A stretch of DNA of 64,000 bases from Isoperla grammatica (lineage: Eukaryota > Arthropoda > Insecta > Plecoptera > Perlodidae), in the NCBI GenBank assembly GCA_945910005.1, contig OX246748.1, forward strand, positions 11,523,051 through 11,587,050. Direction: 5' to 3'. A program made the position numbers and the translations under genes. The first letter of the stretch is position 1. Every line of letters begins with the position of its first letter. Shown in pieces: positions 1 to 11,600 of the stretch. The notes under the pieces were generated by a model that worked only from the letters and a program-made list of their open reading frames with translations, made no database searches and was not told the origin of the DNA.

Positions 1-1572
1 TTCCTCGAAACTATGCTCATCTTTTACTCATGTAAATATGACAAATAAAAAAATAATTTTATGACTTTGTAAGTATAAAACTGCGTAGCTAGCCAAGGAT
101 TTCGCAATAATAATAAATAGCGTTACAAGTGTGGGTGGTACAGTGTGTTAATTAATTGGTTCTGTTCCCAAGCTTATCGGGCTGGAAGTAGGACAGCGAT
201 AGTGTCCGCTAGCTGCTGAGGCTGCCAATATTATAGGAAAAGTTAAATAATTTTCATGAAGGACTTAGTATTTTTATAGTTATTTACTCAGATTTAGTTA
301 AAGTTAGTTAAAAAAATAGGAATAATCGTTATTTTGTGTACCTCATGTGCACAGTAATTTAAAAACAGTGGTATATTTATAGGTGCTTTCGTCTTTAAGG
401 AAACAAATCAACTTTTTTGATAAATAATTTGTGTGTTTCGAGAAGACAATGCAAAACATTTAGTGCCAAAAATAATTACCAATCTGCTCTTCAATTGGGG
501 GTGGCTTCAATTTATCGCTCAGATTTCGGCCGATATACTCAAAACAAAGTGTTGATACTTTTATTCAAGGAGCGCAACTTTTTACCGCTAGGAATTTTTA
601 TATTATCAGATTTTCTTCATTGTAACATAATTGTAGATTGGTTTTTCACTAATATTATGTTAATAATTAATGTGATTGTTAGTCTTCATCTTCTTTGCAC
701 TGTGAATATTCTTGTATTCTTATTAATGTTCTCCTCCTACAGTATACAGTATACAATGTATACAACCAGTTCCCAAGAAAAAAATATGTACACATATTAC
801 TTCATAATCTCGATTTCGTAAAAAATGATCGAAAGAAATGACTTCCTACGGAAGTGCTAATTAAAAGTTAAAACTGTTTAATTAAGGGAAGTCAATAAAA
901 TTTCCGGTCGATATTTTTTCGTCTATTTAAACAAAGTTTTGTTCTGTTTGTTTCCTGTGTAGGTATATATATATAATATAAAGTCAACGATAAAAATGGC
1001 TTTTGTAATATTGCTTTACATCGTATTACTTCGTTTTTATAAAATAAACAAATATAATTGTCTTTATTTATAGTCTACCCACCCAGTTATAAGAACAGAT
1101 TTTCAATGGGGACATATATTCATTGCTATGAAACTTTACTGTACTAGTATACTTAATCACTAATCAGTAAGAGTATTTGTTAATTGTGTACGATAATCTT
1201 TTGATACAAACCTACATTTTTATTTCGAAAACTTTGTGCATAATTATTACACTTATATTTGTATTACAATTATTGTATTGTATTTACATTTACTCTACAA
1301 TTTACGAAAGAAGATCACAATTATTAATTTCCCCATCAACCGTTTCAAATTTTAAGTTATCCAATATGTATTAATTCATTGGTAAACTAATAAAGATTTT
1401 AATAGAATTTTAAAAAATCGGAATGTAATTCTACAGAATATACATTTTCCGTATAAAAATGTGACTGATTTTACTAAACATTCCTTTAATGAATCACATT
1501 TCGTTTCGTACTAAAAGTTCCTTTGTGTTTTTCTTATAAAACCTATTAGGAATACAAAGAGAATATCTGAGG

Positions 1573-1580
1573 TGACGTCA
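1573..1580. promoter_or_regulatory. CRE-like palindrome TGACGTCA
   Basis: This is the full 8-bp consensus for CREB/ATF bZIP proteins. It is one of four perfect copies in the first 31 kb (also 2502, 8669 and 31239). Whether it is used is not shown by the sequence. Confidence 0.35.
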
Positions 1581-2501
1581 TATTTTGTGTCACCACTTAC
1601 AAACATAGTCGAGCTCTTCAAAGATCGATTAGAGCTTATCACGTCTGAAATACATCTCGTGTGTCATTAGGCCGCACGCAATATTGTTTTTAACGGTTTT
1701 ACCAATAGTCGTCCGTCGATCATCTCCAGCTTTTAAAACTACTCTCTATGTGGCTTTAAAACTGTCCCAAGAAAGTAGAAATAATGAATTTTTTTTCGAT
1801 TTTTCATTAATTCATTAATTTTTTCCTTTTTTTAAATCGAAGTTTGTACGGCCTAATTTTCAAAGTTCGTTTCACAATCACTTTGTAAAATTAAATTTGG
1901 TATTTTTAATAACAATATCATCAATGAAAACAATATGATTGAACACTGATTTCTTGAGGGAATTGGATTTTTTTTAAATTTACAATTTTGAATATATTTT
2001 TTTAAAACTAATTTAGCATAAGAAATCAGACTTTTCGCTGGGTTGGACAATGGGCAGCATTGTTGTGTTTAACTATAGTAGACACTTATGTTCATTGTAT
2101 AAGATTAGTATAACTACCGCATTAAAAGACGTAAAGCCCAAATATCATCATGATTCATGCAACCTTGGATTGGATGGACCTGACTGCACGGGCTGAGTTT
2201 TTTTTAAGTTTTTTTTTAAATTTCTTTCTATAGTTATTTTTACTATTTACATGTGAAATGCTTGATGCCCTACTCTCTCTAAATATAGAACTATTATCTA
2301 AAAACTATGCTAATGTATCAAATAATACACATTTGAATACGGGCGACTGAATCGACCACGAATACGGGCCTATAATAGATGAGGATGAAAATAGTATGAT
2401 GAGCTGCGTACAAAGTGTAAAAAACACTCCTTCCGAATTAGATTAGCGTTATCATTGGCAAACCGCGAGCGCATCAGTGCATCCTGCAAATATGCTGCTA
2501 G

Positions 2502-2509
2502 TGACGTCA
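2502..2509. promoter_or_regulatory. CRE-like palindrome TGACGTCA
   Basis: A second perfect CRE octamer, flanked by locally GC-richer sequence (about 2460-2530). Function is inferred from the motif only. Confidence 0.35.
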
Positions 2510-3427
2510 CTGTGGGCCAGACGTGAGGAGAAGTAGTGAAAGTGATGAGAGTTTGGCACGTTTGGAGTCGACTGCTAACAAAACAATATTTGTTTGTTTT
2601 TAGAAGAGACACGGAGTGTACTGTATACCTACTTGAGTGGGTTGGTACAATGCAACTGTACTATTTTTACAGTTTAATGCTGCGCAAATTACGTTTTTTT
2701 GTATTTGTGTTCATTTTTTTCATATTTCGTTTTTTATTTTCAACTTTTTGTCCTATTTTATTTTATTTTATTTTATTTCATTGTTGTCACTTCACAATCG
2801 TATTAGTGAGAATAATCTTAATCTCTTTAAATAACAATAAGCGTGTAATAAGTTTGTTATTATCATACTCTGAAATTTCTTCGAATCTAAAAATAAAAAT
2901 AAAAAATAAGTTAAGAAAATCTATTACTTACCAATAATATTCTTTCAAAACGTAAAATAGACGAGAGGATTCAATTGTGTACTAAAAAATTTTTTTTTTC
3001 ATTTCCGCCCTGCGTTTGTAATTATTTTACTTTTTTGTCCAGTGCACACGTGTATGGACACGTGGTTTGCCGGATGTAGAACACAACATTGATAACAGCC
3101 AAAAGAAAGCGGTCAGTGTTCGGAGAAAACTACTTCCCTAATTAACATTTCGGAAAAAATCAAATCAAACAAAAGAATAATACCGCCGGCTAATTACTTT
3201 CATATCAGAGAAGAAAGAAAACTCAAGAGTGAACATTCTTGACCTGAACTCAAACTTGTACAAAACTTGAGGTACATGTGTTTATTGTTCGTGAAATACT
3301 TTAGAACATTTAAGAATGGTTAACTCAAAAACCCCTGTCCGTTTCAATAGGATTCGAGATCCTTATTAGTTTTAGAGTATTTTTTTATATAACATTTGGT
3401 TGATTTAGACCCGGTATTATGAAACTC

Positions 3428-3666
3428 GGCTAAATATTTAGTTGGCTGCTAAAGTTGTTTTCACCATGGCAACAATTCAAATGGGAAGCTTAAGCATAAC
3501 TAAGCTAGGAACTTACCAAATATTTCATACTAAAAATATACCCATATTTCATACCCAATATCTTTTCCGTTTTTAGGCGAATACAATTGATTCTTTAAAT
3601 CTGCATACAGAATGTATTTCTTATTTTATCATTTATGCCCTGTCTAACTTCCAACTAAATGTTTAG
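3428..3666. mobile_element. Possible MITE with short inverted ends
   Basis: GGCTAAATATTTAGTTGG at about 3428-3446 is matched in inverted orientation by CCAACTAAATGTTTAG near 3650-3666. The enclosed sequence is AT-rich and non-coding. The repeat is short and no target-site duplication is evident, so this is tentative. Confidence 0.3.
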
Positions 3667-3828
3667 ATACACGTTTGATAAATGGATTTCTAGCTACTGA
3701 TTTAGGCGGTTGCCACAGTGTAAACAAGTTAGAAAGTTAGTGGACAGTTCAGTTAAATATTTATTTGGCGAATACGCATTAATGAATCTTCGTTTATAAA
3801 TAAACATTTTATGAATCTGAAGATGCCA

Positions 3829-3839
3829 CCCCCCCCCCC
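3829..3839 (+). repeat. Poly(C) run, 11 bp
   Basis: Uninterrupted C run, one of many long G or C homopolymers in the window. Confidence 0.9.
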
Positions 3840-3899
3840 GCATTTTGCTTACTAAATTCACAACCGTTTCGTTTTGAAGTAATGTCTCGTTTTTTTAAA

Positions 3900-4210
3900 A
3901 TTCTAAATATCACGTGACTCGATCGTAGCCTAGCCCTGGTGATAAGCTCCGAGGTGCGGGAGTGAGTGGTGTTGTTATCAGCTGTCACCGTACAATACTC
4001 TCGTTATCACTTCCCCTATTATAATTGTTGGCTCATTATTTCTATAACTGGCGTGGCGTGGAGTTACCCAGGCCAGCCAGGCGTCACTCCTAGCGGATGT
4101 TGATGCGATAAGACGGGTGCCCGACTTACTGTTATACACCCCCGACTTTGGCCACGTGGTCGCTAACCCAGTTGTTGCTGTTGTTGGCGTGTGTAAATAC
4201 GCTTTCATTT
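3900..4210. promoter_or_regulatory. Candidate cis-regulatory module with clustered GATA sites
   Basis: This ~300-bp segment is clearly GC-richer than its flanks. It holds three WGATAR sites within 70 bp (TGATAA at 3940; TTATCA, its reverse, at 3975 and 4004), a fourth GATAAG at 4107, CACGTG at 3911 and near 4152, and CAGCTG at 3979. Sea urchin gatae is known to regulate itself, so a GATA-site cluster about 4.5 kb upstream of the first-finger exon is a plausible autoregulatory enhancer. That role is inference from motif density and position. Confidence 0.35.
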
Positions 4211-4306
4211 TTTTTTCTTCTACGAATTAATAGTTTTAATAGATCATTTTAAATGTATTAGAGCGTATATCTCAAATCTCAATTTTGGCGCTAGTTAGCA
4301 GTCGAA

Positions 4307-4453
4307 GGGCCGGTCTTACAATCACCTAATAGGAAAGTTATTGGTAGCAATTAAGCTATTTGGAGAATTTTTAGAGTTTTGATTGGTCGTTGCCATGGAG
4401 ACAACAAGCTACTTGACGAATAAGTAGTTATTGGAACATTGTTAGACTGGACC
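4307..4453 (+). mobile_element. MITE, PIF/Harbinger-like family, copy A
   Basis: A ~147-bp element with terminal inverted repeats GGGCCGGTCTTACAAT at the left and an imperfect inverse ending GACTGGACC at the right. Near-full or partial relatives lie at about 26341-26489 (same orientation) and 37445-37568 (inverted). The interior is non-coding. Terminal GGGCC and a TTA next to other copies fit PIF/Harbinger, but the flanks here (GAA and TAA) do not show a clean duplication. Confidence 0.65.
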
Positions 4454-7090
4454 TAATGCAACAATAATATTAATAACAATTGCCGTCAAAATAGTGATTT
4501 GAGATACGCTATACTACTTAATACTACGTTTTGTTCAATACTATTCCAATTTAACATTTATTTAACTTTTGTATTTGAAACTTCTACTTCCCATAATAGA
4601 AAAGGACAAGGCGTGTTTTTGCTTGAAAGATACTTCAGTTTACTGACATTCAAACGTCACCTAGGAAGAAGATACCATTGTACCCCTAATTTCCACCCAC
4701 TCTCCCGCCCCTAGCGATCAGTAACATTGTTTACTTGGGTCTATAGGGGGGCGTGGCAGGAACACCCCCGGAAATTTGCCACAAACATCCCTTAGAATTT
4801 TGAGTAATGAATGTGTTTAGGATAGACAAAAGATAAGTGTTTGATGAGGGTCATGTCACCCTCATCTTTATCGTACGGAAGTTGGTTGACTGATAGGATA
4901 GCGCCTTTGTTTCTTAGATCAATATTAACACTGCCAACTTCGAGGTTTATCCTCCATTTAAACCTCTGGAGACACACACACACATTGTTGCAAAACAATA
5001 TTGTTAAATTAATTTTATTGTAGTTTGTGGCTACACTGGGCCCGCACTGAGATCGCTTTTAACAATTAGAATGACAATACACAATAATTAAATTGGTGCA
5101 CCATTGTGCACTCACTGGAAAATGTAATTAGATTTTGAATAGTATGACTTTGACACTCCAGGACTAAACTATAATTTGAGCAGTTCACTTTAGGTAGATT
5201 GCTGTCTAGGATTTAGCAAAATACTTCCATTATATGCGGAACGTAACTTTATTATTCTAACAGCGCTTGGACATTCCTTCCCAATTATTTCAAATACCAC
5301 AATACCTAATTAGTCAAGAGAGGGACATGAATTGCCTTTGGGCAGTTTTCCTAGTTTATACATTCACAAGTATATAGTATATAAGGTGTAGGGCTTGAAT
5401 CGGATTGGTAGGACTATTAACGATGTATTAATTAAGAACAAGGTAATTAATAGTCGGCGTCGTACGACAGGCAGAGCTACCCCGAGTCCAGACGGGGACG
5501 GATGCTATAGCGTTGTATTTTCTACGACGCAAGATCGAGTGAGACCTTTTTTTTGTGTTAAAAATTTAAAACAAATTGTTCGCATAATTTAGTCCGCGTC
5601 TGTCTTGTCCTCCCTCCCCCTCCCACCGTATACGTCCCAGTCTACTATGGTGTTAGTCTGCCATTGGTTAAATTACCCAAGACACTTAAAAAGTCCTTTC
5701 CATCTCCCGATCGTTATAATTTGGGGAGTAAATAATGTCCTTTTCTGTCTGAGTTGTGGTGATGGATAAATCGACTCTTTCCATTTCACAGACAGACGGA
5801 CACAAGTCGCGCCAGTGCAGTGCAGGTTCGGTGCATGTTTGACCCACATGGCGGCAGCCGCAGGGTTGACATATTTGCGGGTATCCAGAGGTTGCTATAA
5901 CTCAGCTGCTGCCATCGGGGGTTCGGAAGGGGAGGAAAGATATGCGTTTCATTTTATTGGGAGAGGTTAAACAAAAAAACAGTGTTCCAGCAATCAGTTT
6001 GAGAAATTTGTCTCTTAACGAACGGTTTAATCATAAATCTAGAAGCTTTAAAGATTAGGTTTTAGCGGAGAATTTTGATAATGAAATTTAAATGAAAAAA
6101 GTTGTAAAAAAGAGTCACAATTGATTGCGTTTCGATCAAATCAAAAAAGTGTCTGATTTCATATTCTTTTCAGAGTAGCACAATTCCAGAAGTTTGATTT
6201 TAACTGCATTTTTTTTTTATAAATACGATTCAAAAACGTAAATTTTCACTCTTTTGAAGCTACCTGTGATAAATAAAACAAACCGAAATGCAAATTGTAA
6301 CCATGCGAGGTTCACGAAAACAATAATAGTACGATAACCCGTAGGTACTACGTAATTGTAAACAACACGCCAGGTTCACAAAGGTGGTTGAGTTCAACAG
6401 TTGCCCGCATATCTAACCCATGCAACCAACGAACCAGTAGTGCATGCGCAGATAACGACTAATTGGTAACCAACTCGCGCAGGTCGTTGTTGGTGATAAC
6501 AGTTTACATCTGAATGAGTACGTGGGAGTTTGTTGCGCGGTCGACTTTCGGGGTTAAGAGGCTTAAGACACATTTTACATTTTGTAGTGTCGCATTTCTA
6601 TGGCAATCGGTTCAGAAAAAATGTAATAGTTGAAGAAAACAATAATATTTCAATATAAATTACAAAAAAATGATGATAGTTTATTCTAGTTCACATGACA
6701 ATCTACAACTTAGTAATATGTTTTCTTTATCATGTGATTGAAATTGTTTTCCCTCACTTAATTCTACTACTCTACATTTATTCATATCCATATCATATTA
6801 CATTGCATATAACATTATTTGTGCGTTTTTCTCTTACAATTTCACGGTAAATATTGACAGTCTACCATTATAGTCATCTTTTTTAAATATTATGCGAAAC
6901 AGGGTCCAAACTTAACACGTGTGTTATTATTTTCTGAATGTCGTCCCATTATCCACTCAAAACTTTCTTGGTGTCAATAAGATTTACAGACTGATATTCT
7001 CCCCTTTTATTTGTCACTTGACCCACCCACATCCACAGTTTTCAAAGCGTCCCACAGGGTTTATCTGTGGCACCACTCGTATTTTGTCCC
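4454..7090. other. Non-coding interval
   Basis: I see no exon of the GATA N-terminus here, although 5580-5950 is GC-richer than its surroundings. AT-rich tracts alternate with short G/C-rich patches. Candidate GATA sites at 6450 and 6494 are listed separately. Confidence 0.5.
6340..6545. promoter_or_regulatory. Second candidate regulatory patch with GATA sites
   Basis: A GC-richer patch in AT-rich DNA carries AGATAA at 6450-6455 and TGATAA at 6494-6499. It lies about 2 kb upstream of the first-finger exon. Support is motif-level only. Confidence 0.25.
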
Positions 7091-7095
7091 ACGTC

Positions 7096-7120
7096 ATGTC
7101 TGTCTGTCTGTCTGTCTGAC

Positions 7121-7153
<33 letters not shown>
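7096..7153 (+). repeat. (TGTC)n microsatellite
   Basis: Roughly 14 tandem TGTC units with one interruption (GACTG). It is the reverse complement of the much longer (AGAC)n tract at 7680. Confidence 0.95.
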
Positions 7154-7154
<1 letters not shown>

Positions 7155-7375
7155 CTATATATCTGTCTACCTGTCTAGGTCTAGATCTAGGTCTAAGCTA
7201 GGGAGGCGGTGACAAATGATTTTAAAATGTTGAGAAACCTTTTATTTTTTCCCCCAACAGTTTCGTACTACAAACACGTTGAGGGTGTGAGGGAAGGAGT
7301 GGGGGGGTGTCAAGTCTCGTGACCCACCAAACTAGACTCCAGAGGCCACGCGACCGACCGCTTGAAGTGGTTTAA

Positions 7376-7388
7376 CCCCCCCCCCCCC
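7376..7388 (+). repeat. Poly(C) run, 13 bp
   Basis: Homopolymer within a GC-rich patch just 5' of the (AGAC)n tract. Confidence 0.9.
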
Positions 7389-7679
7389 TACGACCCTTCC
7401 AGCTAAGCACTCTTCTACCACTCCACGTGTATTTTTTCCACTTTCGTGTTTTTGTTTTTCAAACAACTAAACTACAATGAAAGATTGTTACAAGTATTAC
7501 ATTTCCTTGTCCTATAAAGATATGGATAGGTGTGGCGTTTACAATGGCAATGACAATCATTTTCGTTAACTTTATCGGGGTATATACTTGTTAAAATTCT
7601 CATGTTTTGTGGTTTGGTAGGTAAACATTCGTCTTCTATTGGCAACCTACGTCACGTAAATAATAATCATTGCCCCCCC

Positions 7680-7851
<172 letters not shown>

Positions 7852-7933
7852 ACAATGACATTGTAATATGTACGAATACAAAAAAAAATGAAAAAAAAAT
7901 GAAAATAAATACTCCCCCATAGCGGAGTGTGAC

Positions 7934-8355
7934 CCAGTGATGATTTCAGACATTTTTCCTAGGGGGGGGGGGGCTGATCAAAATCTGGGGTGTTGCTAAA
8001 TTAGTAACTCATTTGAAGCCGTGACAAAAGTCAGGGGTGGAAGGGGTTTTGATGCCAACCTTTCAGTTTTCGATATGAGGTGATTCCTATTTGCCATTCT
8101 TACCTTTACCTAACATCGTTTAAATAGAAAATAAAATGTTGCAACATTTATGTAGATGAGTTTTTCGTGGAAATCGATTTATTTCCTAGTCCTATATGAG
8201 GGGGAAAAATATACCTAATTTTCTTGTATTTTGCATTTTTTTTTTTAAAGTTTACATTACTTCATGTGAATTTTTCAATCTGCTAGGGGGGGGGGGCATT
8301 TACAACTGCCGGGGGGGGCTTCGCCCCCCCGGGATATGCCTGAAATCATCACTGG
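7934..8355. mobile_element. Nonautonomous TIR element just upstream of the first GATA-finger exon
   Basis: CCAGTGATGATTTCAG at the left end is repeated inverted at the right end (CTGAAATCATCACTGG). GAGTGT flanks both sides, an incomplete target-site duplication. The inside contains poly(G) at 7964-7974 and 8285-8294 and a G-rich/C-rich hairpin around the loop CTTCG near 8309-8333. No transposase is encoded. The right end lies only about 75 bp before the splice acceptor at 8430. Superfamily is uncertain; hAT-like ends are possible. Confidence 0.65.
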
Positions 8356-8430
8356 AGTGTCAACTACTGTATTATTGTCACCTGTTGCTGTAACAATATG
8401 CGAATGTTCACCATTCCTTGTAACCGCCAG

Positions 8431-8600
8431 TGGAGGCCGCCGATTACTTCTCCGAGGGCCGCGAGTGCGTCAACTGTGGCGCCATATCGACGCCACTGTG
8501 GCGCCGCGACGGTACCGGTCACTACTTGTGCAATGCCTGCGGTCTTTACCACAAGATGAACGGTATGAATCGGCCGCTTGTCAAACAACCCAGACGCTTG
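8431..8600 (+). CDS. GATA exon encoding zinc finger 1
   Basis: The acceptor CAG ends at 8430 and the donor TTG|GTAAGT is at 8600/8601. The exon enters with the last two bases of a codon and leaves in phase 0. It encodes [11 protein letters not shown], the finger with CNAC, and [11 protein letters not shown]. The reading frame continues past the donor by chance, but the next exon restores the canonical residues, so the donor at 8601 is preferred. Confidence 0.95.
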
Positions 8601-11600
8601 GTAAGTCGCCGTGTAAAGGTAAGGCTGCTAACGGGCAAGTCACTGGTCTGCGGTGACGTCGCTGATGATGACGTCACAAAAAACAAAGAACTTACACATA
8701 TTCATCCAAAGATACTCAGGAAAAATTATGCACAACACATTTTAGAAATGGTGGGAGTTGAAGTTACACAAAATAAGGGGTGAATAAATAGTTGATTATG
8801 GTCATCAATCGTGAATTTAAAATTACCCCCTTGACCGGGAGTGCAAGATTGTTGTAGACGGTCATATAAAAATCACGCGAATGAGGTAATGAAACGTAAT
8901 ATTTAATGAGCGTCATAGACAGGCAAAGCCAAAAGGTGATGCACCATCCAAATAAAAGACACATACAGGTTCGAGGTCTAATTTACATGTTGAAGTTGAG
9001 TCAGACAATGAAAGGTCAACGGCTCTAAACTAAACTCTGGGGGGTTTACACCTCAACGAGGTTGGCTTTTGAAGTGAACTGTAGATTGGTGGATTAGAGG
9101 TGGGAAGTGGGAAGAGAGGGTAAAAGTAGATATGTGAAGTGGATAGAGGGAAGTTAGAGAGGAGAAGATACGATAAGGGGAGAGCAGAGGGATATGGGAA
9201 GAGCGTGTAAGAGTTAAAGGAAATGTAGGAAGAGGGGGAAAGATTGATTACGTCTTTATTTTAGGAAGGGGAAGAGAAAGATGGGATGAGTAGAAAAGGG
9301 AAGTGGGAAGAGTGACAGTAAAGGTAACAGGGAATGTACGAAGAGGAGGAAAGATTGATAACGTCTTATTTTAGGCGGGGGGAAGAAATAGAGGGAAAGT
9401 GGTAATAAAAGAAGACAAGGGAAGTATAGGAAGAAGAATTGAAGTGACAAGTGAAAAGAAGTGGTAAGAGAGGGTGAGTAACAGTGAATGTAGGAAGAAC
9501 GGGGAAGTGGAACAAGGAGGGAAGATAAGGGATGTGATGTGGTAAGACTGGGTAAGAGTAGACAGAAGTGGGAGGAGGAGGAGAAGAGGAGTCAGTAAAG
9601 AGGGGAGAGGGTAAGAGTACAGAGGAAAAGTGGGGGAAGAAAAGAGAGTATTAGAAAAGGAAGGAAAGTAGCAAGAATGGGTAAGAGTGGACAGAATAAG
9701 TAGAAAGAGGGGAGAAAGAATAAGAGAGGGCAAGAGTACAGAGGGAAAGTGGAAGAAAAGGTAGAATTAGATAGGGAATGGTATCACCAAAGACGTTGCC
9801 GACGACCCACAGTGACTTGCGATCGTAGCGGCCGTTTTCGGAGGTGATATTAATATGGTTGGTGCTGATGTGTTTTCAGTGGCCGAGGGAGGAGGTTGCT
9901 TCTATCAGTCTGGGTATAATACAATCCCGCGCTCTGCATTGGAGGAAAAATCGAGTCGCCGCCTGGTAGGTTTTGCCATACGCATTGCATCCTTCCTCTC
10001 TTGATTTACGGTGTCACCCGAACTAGGTCGAACCTTTGAAACCGTTGTTTCGAATCATTCTACAGAGAATATGTCGATTTTTTTGGTTTTCAAATTTATT
10101 TATTTTTGTACAATTTAATATTATTATTTATAGGTCATAAAACATTTTTGCTAATTTTAGTGTCAACTAAAGATGCTGTGCATTAATTAGGGTAACTGAA
10201 ATTAGCTGCAGTCAGGTGGGCAGCAGGTAAACGTTTTTATGTCCTGTATAATACTAAATATTATAGTGTTTTGCTTTTGTATAAGTTTTTTTTTACGTAA
10301 TATTTTTCTTTTTTGACTTAATTAAATTCCATTGTTGCTAGATTTGATTGTGTGTGGAATTTCAATGATGTTCATCTAGTATTATATCTTGTCATCGTTA
10401 CAATACAATTACCAGTATATCAAACTTAAAAAAAAAAAAAACTAAAAATGACAGATAATTAAAATTAAATCAATAACTTCAACGAAAAAAATATTAAATC
10501 AATAATTCTAATACATAAACTAACCAATATTAAAAAATAAATAAACCAAAAAAATATCGACATTTTTCTCAAAGTTTGACATCGAAATAAATTTCAAATG
10601 TTGATCTACCTACCACAGTTTAGTATTTCCGTATCTTCAAAATTATAATCTCGTGTGGTATTTTACCCTGGGTGCTTACGTTGAATTTTCCTTCAAAGCA
10701 AGCGCATGATTTCATTATACTAATCCGGCCTGCCTATAGTCCGAGTCGTCGAAACGTCAAGCGTCTGCAACTTTCGGGGGCTCGGACTATAGCGTGCCTC
10801 TCCTCGCTCGCTCAGGATAAGTATACAACAATTCAAAATGTTGTTTGAATTTAAATTTTGTTTGCATCTTAAGTGATTAGTATTATTAATTATCACGCTG
10901 CAGTAATTTGCTTGAAGAAAATTTAACGTAGCTAATTTGTAAGTTTTTTCACCATGGACTTGTAATCATGACAAACCTGTAACATTTTTGGAGAGTGCAT
11001 CTGCTATTCTCATATCTGGTATTGGAAATTGGTGGCTATTTAGCACCTACTGCTAAGCAATTACATACCAACAATGTTAAAAAGCCTGATACCATAGCGA
11101 AAGTGCATAATGGTGCGTAGCCGACTTCCGAGACTAGTTTAGTGGTACATTGATTTACTAGCAGATGTAGATATCCAGTAATGGAATTACTATTATAAAT
11201 CCATGGTAAAACAATGTTTTAGTTATATATTTTATTTATTTCATGTATATATAATAGATACATCAGGTATAGACTTTTCTGTTGAATAAATAAGGGTTTG
11301 TTGATTAATATATTATGTAAATTGAAATAATTATGTTCCCCAGGGAAAATTAGTTCTTGTAACTGAGAAGACAATACTATACGTATATGATAATACTAAT
11401 AATTGCTATGGAGACATAGGAACAAAGTACATAATAAATTGTATAAAATATAACAACTTTAAAAACTATTTAAACAAAGTACATTACATTTTTTTTATGT
11501 AAAAAAAAAAAGTACATTTCACATTTGTCGATGTTATTGTTGTAACTGTTGACTGACATTTCAGTCGGCATCACGACGTGTCGGCCTAGCCTGCTCCAAC

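Larger units (their letters stand above)
1..3424. other. AT-rich non-coding DNA upstream of, or intronic to, the GATA gene
   Basis: No coding exon is recognisable here; the short open frames are low-complexity and lack exon signals. Two perfect palindromic CRE octamers (TGACGTCA) lie at 1573-1580 and 2502-2509. A stretch near 1065-1115 (core AGTCTACCCAC) is related to copies near 48500 and 61100, so it is part of a dispersed repeat. The rest is AT-rich sequence with T-runs. Confidence 0.6.
8601..11564 (+). other. Intron between the two GATA fingers
   Basis: A 2964-bp GT-AG intron, phase 0. It contains the CRE pair, a ~690-bp polypurine tract (9085-9775), a GC-rich island (9778-9966) and a 12-bp-stem hairpin (10734-10792). 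The remainder, 10000-11560, is AT-rich with no recognised element. Confidence 0.9.

Noticed and set aside
417..821. 134-codon open frame near the left edge
   Set aside because: Composition is AT-driven, hydrophobic and without domain or splice signals; it is expected by chance.
2536..2937. 133-codon Phe/Ile/Leu-rich frame
   Set aside because: It is generated by T-rich sequence, with no exon boundaries or recognisable protein features.
9256..9733. Ser/Leu/Pro/Phe-rich open frames on the - strand
   Set aside because: They are shadows of the polypurine tract: C/T-only codons include no stops.
9880..9965. Extra GATA exon between the fingers
   Set aside because: Its 86-bp length would shift the frame between two phase-0 exons whose junction already gives the canonical finger linker.
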